DNA of 64,000 nt from Moryella indoligenes. Lineage in GTDB: Bacteria; Bacillota; Clostridia; Lachnospirales; Lachnospiraceae. A program made the position numbers and the translations under genes. This document shows, one piece after another, positions 57,269 through 64,000 of this stretch. The stretch's first letter is position 1, and the number at the start of each line of letters is the position of its first letter. The notes under the pieces were generated by a model. It saw only the letters and a program-made list of their open reading frames with translations, did no database searches and was not told the DNA's origin. The DNA lies in NCBI RefSeq assembly GCF_030812885.1, contig NZ_JAUSTO010000006.1, positions 1-64,000 of the forward strand, given 5' to 3'.

Positions 57269-59956
57269 ATGCTGCCTGAGACACGGATGCAAAGACGATA
57301 TATACTGCTCACGGCGTTTCTTCTCCCTGTGCTTGCGATGCTGTTGATCTTCGCTCAGAGGGGCATATATCCCTTCGGGGAGGAGAGCTTTTTACGGACG
57401 GATCTCTATCATCAGTACGCCCCCTTCTTCTCTGAGTTTCAGCATAAGCTCTGGAGCGGCGAGAGCCTCTTCTACAGCTGGGATGTGGGGCTCGGCGTGA
57501 ATTTCTCTGCAATTTACGCCTATTATCTCGCGAGTCCCCTGAACTGGCTCATTGTTCTCTGCCCGAAGCGCCACATCATAGAATTTATCACCGCCATGGT
57601 GGTGCTGAAGACAGGGCTCTGCGGACTCACTATGACAAGCTATCTCCTGCACCACAGCAGGGAGAAGCGATATTTTGCGGCGCTCTTCGGATCAGCCTAT
57701 GCGCTTTCTGCCTACATGGCGGCATACAGCTGGAACGTGATGTGGCTTGACTGTATACTTCTCTTTCCGCTGATCTGTCTCGCGATGGAGCGGCTCATGG
57801 AAGGGCAGAGCTGTATTCCGTATACGCTGCTGCTGGCGCTCTGCATCGGATCCAATTACTATATTTCCATCATGATATGTCTCTTTCTGCTGCTCTACGC
57901 CGCCGCGTGGGCAGTTCTGAAGGATATCTCCGGAATGCGGCTTGTAAGGGCGGCGGGGCGCTTTGCTCTCTGCTCCATCATCGCGGGCGGACTGGCAGCT
58001 GTGATATTGCTGCCTGAGGTCTTTGCACTGCAGAGTACCGCGTCGGGGAGCTTTCATTTTCCGAAGAGCTTTGAGAGCTACTTCTCCATACTGGATATGC
58101 TCGCGCGCCATATGGGGAATATCGACACGGAGATAGGGCTGGACCACTGGCCGAATCTCTATTGCGGCGTTGCGGTATATCAGCTGGTGCTGCTCTATAT
58201 CGCAAATCGCCGGATATCACTGAAGGAGAAGGCGGTCTACGGACTGCTGCTCATGTTCTTTCTTGCGAGCTTTTCCATCAATGTGCTGAACTACATCTGG
58301 CATGGGTTTCACTACCCGAACTCGCTGCCGGCGCGCCAGAGCTTTATCTACATCTTCCTCGTGCTCTTTATTTCCTATCGTGCGGCAGAGCAGTGGCGGG
58401 GAAATACGCGGAGAGATATGGCGCTTGCATTTCTCCTGAGCAGCGGATTTATTCTGCTGTGTCAGGAGTTTGTGGATCAGAAGCATTTTTATTTCTGGAG
58501 CTATTATGCCGCACTGGGGCTCACGGCGCTCTATGCGCTCCTGTTTCGGCTCATCCGGATGCGTCACTTTGAGAGGGGGCTGATGCGCAGAGTGCTCACA
58601 GCTCTGGTCGGACTGGAGCTCTGCCTGAACTTTGCAATCAGCAGTGTGCCGACCACAAGCCGGACGGAGTATACCGCGGATAATGCTGATATCATAAGCC
58701 TGCGTGACAGCGCGCCGAGGGGAGAGTTCGTCCGCTTTGAGAAGATACGGCGGAAGAGCAAGGACGACGGCGCGTGGCTGAACTTCCCATCGGTCTCGCT
58801 CTTTTCCTCTACGGCAGATAAGGCGCTCTCGGATTTTCTGAGAGATCTCGGCTGTGAGTCCTCGGTGAATGCCTACAGCATTACGGGCTCCACGCCGCTT
58901 GTGGACGCGCTGCTGGACGTGAAATATGCGTTCTATCCGGAAGAAAGCTATAACCGGGAGCTGAAGCTGATTTCGCAGTCCGGGACGAGCTGCCTCTACG
59001 AATACCCCTCGACCTTTCCTCTCGGGTTTCTAGTAAATGCAGATTTTACGGATTGCTGGGTGCGGACGCTGGAGAATCCGGCGGATGTGCAGAACGATCT
59101 CTGTGCGCTGATGAATTGCGGCGGCGTGCTGGATGAGGTTGCCGGGACAGAGGAGGGACGCATCAGTTCCTTTACGGCGGACACAGAGGGAGAGTACTAT
59201 GTGTTTGTCGGAAATGCGAGAGTGGATGCGATACAGGCGGAGCTGCCCGGTATCACACGAAGCTTTGACAATCTGAAGCGGAGATACTTTGCTGAGCTCG
59301 GAACTCTGCATCCGGGAGACAGGGTCACACTTGAAAACAAGGATGAGAATTCCTCGGAGCATCTGGATGCAAGGATCTATCGCTTTAATTACAATTCTCT
59401 CAGAGAGCTGAGGGAGAAGCTGGTGACCGCGCCGCTTACACTGACGGAATTTTCAGATGGCTATCTGAAGGGGACTGTCACGGCGGAGCGCTCCGGTCTC
59501 CTGTTCTGTTCCATTCCCTTTGATGAGGGCTGGCAGATCACGGTGGACGGCGTTTCGACGAAGGCAGAGCGCTGCATGGATGCTTTTCTCTCTGTGAGGC
59601 TTCCGGCGGGGACACATGAACTGGAGTTTCGATATGTGCCGCGCGGACTGAAGTACGGGGCGCTGCTGTCGCTGCTGATGCTGCTGTGCTTCGCGGGCCT
59701 GCTGGTTTATGAAAGAAAGCGGCGCAGCGCGGAGCCTGGAGAGGACGTGCATGAAGAGGATTCACAGGAGTCCGGACTCTTTTCGGAGGAGGCACTTTCA
59801 GTCGCGGAGCAGCAGCTTCTGGAGGGACTGAATATTCCCGTCAGATCGCGCAGCATAAGCCCTGATGGCACAGAGATGGCGCAGGGGAGTGACAGAATGG
59901 AGGAGGTGTTCATAGAGCTTACGCTCTACGAAGATGAAAGGAAGGATGAGCTATGA
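57269..59956 (+). CDS. YfhO family membrane protein
   Basis: An 895-residue YfhO-type protein with about 11-13 membrane helices in the first ~430 residues (ILLTAFLLPVLAMLLIFAQR; PLNWLIVLCPKRHI; LALCIGSNYYISIMICLFL). A large outside domain with FVRFEKIRRKSKDDG and TEYTADNADI (about 450-830) follows, and then a last helix (ALLSLLMLLCFAGLLVYE, about 800-817). An acidic cytoplasmic tail ends it. The fold is GT-C glycosyltransferase-like; in B. subtilis YfhO glycosylates lipoteichoic acid. The acidic Ser/Glu tail of about 80 residues after the last helix is longer than usual. The start has GGGAGGAAG upstream. Confidence 0.85.
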   Translation: MLPETRMQRRYILLTAFLLPVLAMLLIFAQRGIYPFGEESFLRTDLYHQYAPFFSEFQHKLWSGESLFYSWDVGLGVNFSAIYAYYLASPLNWLIVLCPKRHIIEFITAMVVLKTGLCGLTMTSYLLHHSREKRYFAALFGSAYALSAYMAAYSWNVMWLDCILLFPLICLAMERLMEGQSCIPYTLLLALCIGSNYYISIMICLFLLLYAAAWAVLKDISGMRLVRAAGRFALCSIIAGGLAAVILLPEVFALQSTASGSFHFPKSFESYFSILDMLARHMGNIDTEIGLDHWPNLYCGVAVYQLVLLYIANRRISLKEKAVYGLLLMFFLASFSINVLNYIWHGFHYPNSLPARQSFIYIFLVLFISYRAAEQWRGNTRRDMALAFLLSSGFILLCQEFVDQKHFYFWSYYAALGLTALYALLFRLIRMRHFERGLMRRVLTALVGLELCLNFAISSVPTTSRTEYTADNADIISLRDSAPRGEFVRFEKIRRKSKDDGAWLNFPSVSLFSSTADKALSDFLRDLGCESSVNAYSITGSTPLVDALLDVKYAFYPEESYNRELKLISQSGTSCLYEYPSTFPLGFLVNADFTDCWVRTLENPADVQNDLCALMNCGGVLDEVAGTEEGRISSFTADTEGEYYVFVGNARVDAIQAELPGITRSFDNLKRRYFAELGTLHPGDRVTLENKDENSSEHLDARIYRFNYNSLRELREKLVTAPLTLTEFSDGYLKGTVTAERSGLLFCSIPFDEGWQITVDGVSTKAERCMDAFLSVRLPAGTHELEFRYVPRGLKYGALLSLLMLLCFAGLLVYERKRRSAEPGEDVHEEDSQESGLFSEEALSVAEQQLLEGLNIPVRSRSISPDGTEMAQGSDRMEEVFIELTLYEDERKDEL

Positions 59957-61326
59957 AGCTTTGGGGCGGCAGATTCAAAAAACAGACAGACAGACTGGTT
60001 CAGGAATTCAATGAATCCCTGTCCTTTGACAGACGCTTTGCGGAACAGGATATTCGCGGAAGCATTGCGCATGCGACCATGCTTGCGGACTGCGGAATTA
60101 TCAGCAGGGAGGATGGAACGCGCATCACAGAGGGACTGCGGGAGATCGCAGAGGATCTTCGCAGCGGAAAGCTGAATTTTCAGAGCAGTGCGGACTATGA
60201 AGATATTCACTCCTTTGTCGAGGGGACACTGACGGAGCGCATCGGAGATGCCGGGAAGAGGCTTCACACAGGAAGAAGCAGAAACGATCAGGTGGCGCTC
60301 GACATGAAGCTCTATATACGGGATGAGCTCACAGAGACGGAGAGGAGACTCTCTCAGCTGCTTGCAGAGATTTTGCACATCATGGAGGAGCACACAGACA
60401 CGGTGATGCCGGGCTTTACACATCTCCAGAAAGCACAGCCGACGACACTGTCACATCACTTCGGAGCTTATTTTGAGATGTTTCTGCGTGACCGGGAGCG
60501 CATGCGGGACTGCAGAAGACGCATGAATCTCTGCCCTCTGGGGGCGGGAGCCTTTGCCGGGACGACCTACCCGCTGGATCGCGCTGAGACCGCGAAGCTT
60601 CTGGATTTTGACGGAGCGACGAGAAACAGCATGGACTCGGTGAGTGACAGAGATTATCTGATTGAATATCTCTCTGCTCTCTCTGTGGTGCAGATGCATC
60701 TGTCCAGGCTCTCAGAGGAGATCATCATCTGGAATACGAATGAATACCGCTTCGTGGAACTGGACGACAGCTACTCGACGGGCTCCAGTATTATGCCCCA
60801 GAAGAAGAATCCGGATATTGCGGAGCTGATACGCGGAAAGACCGGACGGGTCTACGGGCATCTCATGGGGCTGCTCACGACTATGAAGGGACTGCCGCTC
60901 GCCTACAACAAGGACATGCAGGAGGACAAGGAGGGGGCCTTTGATGCAATTGACACCGTGCTTGACAGCCTTCAGCTGATGGCAGGGATGCTCGCTGCGA
61001 TGAAGTTTAACCGTGTGCGCATGGAGAGAAGTGCAAGCGGCGGCTTCACCAATGCGACGGATGCCGCGGACTATCTGGTCGGAAAGGGCGTGCCCTTCCG
61101 GGACGCGCACGGGATTGTGGGGCAGCTGGTGCTCCGTTGCCTAGATGAGGGAAAGTCGCTCGATGAGCTGAGTCTTGAGGAACTGAAGCAGTATTCGCCG
61201 GTGTTTGAGACGGACGTGTATGAGGCGATCTCGATGAAGAGCTGTATTGAGAAGAGGAATACGAAGGGTGGCCCCGGTGTTGCGGCTATGCGGGAGGAGA
61301 TAGAGGAAAGCAGAGCACTCTTGTGA
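59953..61326 (+). CDS. argH: Argininosuccinate lyase
   Basis: A 457-residue enzyme of the fumarase/aspartase superfamily that splits argininosuccinate into arginine and fumarate. It opens with LWGGRFKKQTDRLVQEFNES; the signature loop with the catalytic Ser is GSSIMPQKKNPD (about 278-289), HTGRSRNDQVA is at about 106 and PGFTHLQKAQPT at about 153. It overlaps the YfhO gene by ATGA, an unusual partner. The last seven codons form one arm of a perfect 21-bp hairpin that ends the gene. The argG gene lies on the other strand nearby. Confidence 0.97.
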   Translation: MKLWGGRFKKQTDRLVQEFNESLSFDRRFAEQDIRGSIAHATMLADCGIISREDGTRITEGLREIAEDLRSGKLNFQSSADYEDIHSFVEGTLTERIGDAGKRLHTGRSRNDQVALDMKLYIRDELTETERRLSQLLAEILHIMEEHTDTVMPGFTHLQKAQPTTLSHHFGAYFEMFLRDRERMRDCRRRMNLCPLGAGAFAGTTYPLDRAETAKLLDFDGATRNSMDSVSDRDYLIEYLSALSVVQMHLSRLSEEIIIWNTNEYRFVELDDSYSTGSSIMPQKKNPDIAELIRGKTGRVYGHLMGLLTTMKGLPLAYNKDMQEDKEGAFDAIDTVLDSLQLMAGMLAAMKFNRVRMERSASGGFTNATDAADYLVGKGVPFRDAHGIVGQLVLRCLDEGKSLDELSLEELKQYSPVFETDVYEAISMKSCIEKRNTKGGPGVAAMREEIEESRALL

Positions 61327-61345
61327 GTGCTCTGCTTTCCTCTAT
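61300..61345. terminator. 21-bp perfect hairpin over the argH stop codon
   Basis: ATAGAGGAAAGCAGAGCACT plus C (61300-61320) pairs without error with 61325-61345 around a TTGT loop. The argH stop TGA (61324-61326) spans the loop and the right arm. CTTACAATTATTTATT follows on the plus strand. It lies between the convergent argH and fumC, so it may stop transcripts from both sides, but the T-run is only partial. Confidence 0.7.
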
Positions 61346-61356
61346 CTTACAATTAT

Positions 61357-62733
61357 TTATTCTCCCGCCATCTCTTCCGGATGGAACACCTCATCAAAGC
61401 GCTCTGCACTTAAAAAGCCGAGTGCGACGCAGGCCTCTCTGAGGGAGATATTCTCATGAAAGGCCTTCTTTGCAGTTTTTGCGGCGTTCTCGTAGCCGAT
61501 ATAGGGATTTAAGCAGGTCACGAGCATGAGGGAGCGGTGCAGGTTTTCGTGCATCTTCTCGCGATTTGGCGTGATGCCGACACAGCAGTTGTCATTGAAG
61601 GAGCGCATCGCATCGGAGAGGAGGCGCACAGACTGTAAAAAGTTATAGATGAGCACCGGCATGAAGACATTCAGCTCAAAATTGCCCTGGCTTGCCGCAA
61701 GGCCGACAGCGCAGTCATTTGCCATGACCTGCACGGCGACCATGGTCACTGCCTCGCACTGCGTCGGATTCACCTTGCCCGGCATGATGGAGCTGCCGGG
61801 CTCGTTTGCGGGAATTGTGATCTCTCCGAGGCCGCAGCGGGGGCCGCTCGCAAGCCATCGTATATCATTTGCGATCTTCATGAGGTCCGCGGCGAGCGCC
61901 TTCAGCGCGCCGTGTGCTTGCACAAGCTCAGATTTCGAGCTGAGTGCGTGGTACTTATTTTTTGCGGTGGAGAACTGCTTTCCGCTGAGCTCCGAGACTG
62001 CTCTTGCCGCTTCGAGGTCAAAGCCTTCCGGGGCATTCAGCCCCGTGCCGACGGCAGTGCCGCCGAGCGCGAGCTCTGAGAGCGGCGGGATGGTGGCGCG
62101 GATCAGTTCCGCGTCACGCTGAAGAGAGCTGCGCCATCCGCTGATCTCCTGGGAAAAGGAGATCGGCACGGCGTCCTGTAAGTGTGTGCGTCCGGACTTT
62201 ACGATGCCGCGGTACTTCTGCTCCAGCCTCTCGAAGGTCTGCGTGAGAAGTGCGAGCGAGGGCAGGAGATGGTCCTCCAGCTCACAGACTGCCGCGATAT
62301 GCATGGCGGTCGGGAAGGTATCGTTGGAGCTCTGCGACATATTGCAGCTGTCGTTCGGGTGCAGCAGTTTCTCTCCGGCGAGGGTATTCCCGCGGTTTGC
62401 GATGACCTCATTTACATTCATATTGGACTGTGTGCCGCTTCCGGTCTGCCAGACTGCCAGCGGGAATTCTTCGCTGAGCGTTCCCTCCCGTATCTCTTCG
62501 CATACCGTGGAGATCAGCTTCATACGCCGCTCATCCAGCCTTCCGAGCCGGAAATTTGCGAGTGCAGCGGCCTGCTTTAAGTAGGAGAAGGCCCGGATGA
62601 TCTCCTCCGGGATCTTCTCTGTGCCGATGCGGAAATTTTCCAGGCTGCGCTCCGTCTGCGCGCCCCAGCAGCGCTCCGCGGGGACCCGAACCTCCCCCAT
62701 GGAGTCATGCTCTATACGATAGTGCTGTTCCAT
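61357..62733 (-). CDS. fumC: Class II fumarate hydratase
   Basis: A 458-residue oxygen-stable fumarase that converts fumarate to malate. Signature GSSIMPGKVNPTQCE (about 312-326) contains the catalytic Ser loop; SGRTHLQDAVPI (about 181), SSNDTFPTAMH (about 134) and TGSGTQSNMNVNEV (about 95) are all there. It starts 19 bases after the argG stop on the same strand with an AGGAG site, so it is co-transcribed with argG. Its stop faces the argH stop. Confidence 0.96.
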   Translation of the reverse strand: MEQHYRIEHDSMGEVRVPAERCWGAQTERSLENFRIGTEKIPEEIIRAFSYLKQAAALANFRLGRLDERRMKLISTVCEEIREGTLSEEFPLAVWQTGSGTQSNMNVNEVIANRGNTLAGEKLLHPNDSCNMSQSSNDTFPTAMHIAAVCELEDHLLPSLALLTQTFERLEQKYRGIVKSGRTHLQDAVPISFSQEISGWRSSLQRDAELIRATIPPLSELALGGTAVGTGLNAPEGFDLEAARAVSELSGKQFSTAKNKYHALSSKSELVQAHGALKALAADLMKIANDIRWLASGPRCGLGEITIPANEPGSSIMPGKVNPTQCEAVTMVAVQVMANDCAVGLAASQGNFELNVFMPVLIYNFLQSVRLLSDAMRSFNDNCCVGITPNREKMHENLHRSLMLVTCLNPYIGYENAAKTAKKAFHENISLREACVALGFLSAERFDEVFHPEEMAGE

Positions 62734-62752
62734 TTCGGTCTCCTGTCTTATC

Positions 62753-64000
62753 TCACTCTGCTTTTTCGCTCTGCTTCTTTGCCGCCTTTTTCTTTTTGCT
62801 CTTTGCGACTGCCTTTGCAGCGGCTTTCTTTATTTCGGAGGTCTTCACGCGACTCACGGTCGTCTCCACCGCCGTGCCCGTCTCCGCCATGAGCTTCTTC
62901 TCCTTTGCAGCGAGCTGCTGCTGCATCAGCGCGCGCACCTTTAGCGGAAGACCGAAGAGGGTGATGAAGCCGTCCGCATCGTGGTGGTCGTAGAGCTCTC
63001 CTGTGGTGAAGGAGGCGAGGGACTCAGAGTAGAGAGAGTAGGGGGAGCTCTCGCCGGCCTTGATGATATTTCCCTTGTAGAGCTTGAATTTCACCTCGCC
63101 GGTCACGACCTCCTGTGTCACGTCCATGAAGGCCTGTATCGCTTCGCGGAGCGGTGTGAACCACTTGCCCTCGTAGACGATCTGTGCAAATTTATTTCCG
63201 AGATCCTTTTTCGTCTCCATGGTGGCGCGATCCAGCACCAGTTCCTCCAGCTGCTCGTGCGCAGCCATCAGTATGGTTCCGCCGGGAGTCTCATAGACGC
63301 CGCGGGATTTCATGCCGACCACGCGGTTTTCGACGATATCGATGATGCCAATACCGTTTGCCCCGCCGAGCGCATTCAGCTCGCGGATAATGTCGGCAAC
63401 CTTCATGCGTTTTTCGTTGATGCTGACCGGAACACCCTTTTCAAAGCACATGCTGACCTCAGTCGCCTCATCCGGCGCCTTCTGCGGCGTCACGCCCAGC
63501 ACAAGGAGCTCGTCATAGTTCGGCTCATTCTCCGGCAGCTCCAGCTCCAGCCCCTCGTGGGAGATGTGCCAGAGATTGCGGTCGCGGCTGTAGCTGTGGG
63601 AGGCGTCAAAGGGAAGATCAATTCCTTTCGACTGGCAGTATGCGATCTCGTCCTCACGGGACTGGAAGGGCCAGATGTCCGTCATGCGCCACGGCGCAAT
63701 GATCTTCAGCTCAGGTGCGAGCGCCTTGATGCCGAGCTCAAAGCGGATCTGATCATTGCCCTTACCTGTGGCGCCGTGGCAGATGGCGACGGCCTTCTCC
63801 TTGCGGGCGATCTCGACGAGCTTTTTTGCGATCAGTGGGCGGGCCATGCTTGTGCCCAGCAGATATTTATTTTCATAGACAGCGCCGGCCTTTACACAGG
63901 GCATGATATAGTCCTCTGCAAATTCATCATTCACGTCGAGGACATAGAGCTTTGCCGCACCGGAGAGCTTCGCCCTCTCATCGAGACCCGTGAGCTCGCT
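62753..64000 (-). CDS. argG: Argininosuccinate synthase, 5' end outside window
   Basis: At least 415 residues of ArgG, which joins citrulline and aspartate with ATP. About 45-50 N-terminal residues with the AYSGGLDT loop lie beyond the window edge. Present are ENKYLLGTSMARPLIAKKLV, CHGATGKGNDQIRFE and FPFDASHSYSRDRNLWHISH-like substrate segments, LNALGGANGIGIID and SRGVYETPGGTIL. After the normal family end near RALMQQ there is an extra tail of about 48 residues, rich in Lys and Ala (SEIKKAAAKAVAKSKKKKAA). The tail is open and in frame. fumC follows 19 bases downstream. Confidence 0.95.
   Translation of the reverse strand, partial: SELTGLDERAKLSGAAKLYVLDVNDEFAEDYIMPCVKAGAVYENKYLLGTSMARPLIAKKLVEIARKEKAVAICHGATGKGNDQIRFELGIKALAPELKIIAPWRMTDIWPFQSREDEIAYCQSKGIDLPFDASHSYSRDRNLWHISHEGLELELPENEPNYDELLVLGVTPQKAPDEATEVSMCFEKGVPVSINEKRMKVADIIRELNALGGANGIGIIDIVENRVVGMKSRGVYETPGGTILMAAHEQLEELVLDRATMETKKDLGNKFAQIVYEGKWFTPLREAIQAFMDVTQEVVTGEVKFKLYKGNIIKAGESSPYSLYSESLASFTTGELYDHHDADGFITLFGLPLKVRALMQQQLAAKEKKLMAETGTAVETTVSRVKTSEIKKAAAKAVAKSKKKKAAKKQSEKAE

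Overview
The window looks like chromosome from an anaerobic, low-redox Firmicute, most likely a relatively GC-rich member of the Lachnospiraceae. The reasons are the collinear Firmicute housekeeping cluster priA-def-fmt-yugP-rsmB-rlmN-PP2C-PASTA kinase-rsgA-rpe-TPK, a group B [FeFe]-hydrogenase-like protein, YtrA-type GntR/ABC modules, DUF2325/DUF3793 genes beside feo, and strong AGGAGG ribosome binding sites. I cannot name the species. No prophage, insertion sequence, CRISPR array or tRNA was seen.

Layout. Positions 1-236 hold the 3' tip of a 23S rRNA gene and its terminator, with no 5S gene behind it. A phosphohexomutase follows (322-1869). Positions 2047-7154 form an iron block: DUF2325, DUF3793 and flavodoxin, then feoA-feoA-feoB, a Cys-rich FeoB-associated peptide and a heavy-metal-binding protein. 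Both promoters of this block carry the same kind of palindrome (TTAG-N6-CTAA), which I read as a shared metal-responsive operator. Positions 7199-9730 hold 5-formyl-THF cyclo-ligase and three hypothetical genes. A long minus-strand block (17697 down to 9906) encodes two ABC systems, a CARDB/S-layer-like surface protein and a GntR regulator, apparently read from one promoter with a palindromic operator.

Positions 17882-18716 and 23108-24482 are two gene graveyards. The first has pieces of an amino-acid ABC transporter and an M20 amidohydrolase. The second has pieces of an MBL-fold hydrolase, an AbiE-type toxin-antitoxin pair, a receiver-like domain and a cell-wall-binding repeat protein. Between and after them lie an ABC binding protein and permease without an ATPase, a [FeFe]-hydrogenase-like protein, DeoD, a large lipoprotein, an AEC transporter, a complete TrpXYZ-like ABC transporter, a truncated M15 peptidase, a cytidylate-kinase-like protein and an SH3b/NlpC-P60 cell-wall hydrolase.

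From 33509 to 54499 the plus strand is almost one continuous block. It contains ftsK, murE, murF, priA, def, fmt, a zinc peptidase, rsmB, rlmN, PP2C, PASTA kinase, rsgA, rpe, thiamine pyrophosphokinase, a COG2426 membrane protein, serS and a two-gene chromate transporter. Many neighbours overlap by ATGA. It links chromosome segregation, wall precursor synthesis, translation start and growth-state signalling. An IMP dehydrogenase-like gene, apbE, a YfhO-like protein and argH follow. A minus-strand argG-fumC pair converges on argH and closes the window: ArgG and ArgH make arginine plus fumarate, and FumC removes the fumarate.

The least explained structure is a pair of tandem 79-bp repeats at 33305-33462, between the NlpC/P60 gene and ftsK. 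The two copies form the same hairpin with three compensatory base-pair changes, and each also has a second small RNA-like motif.
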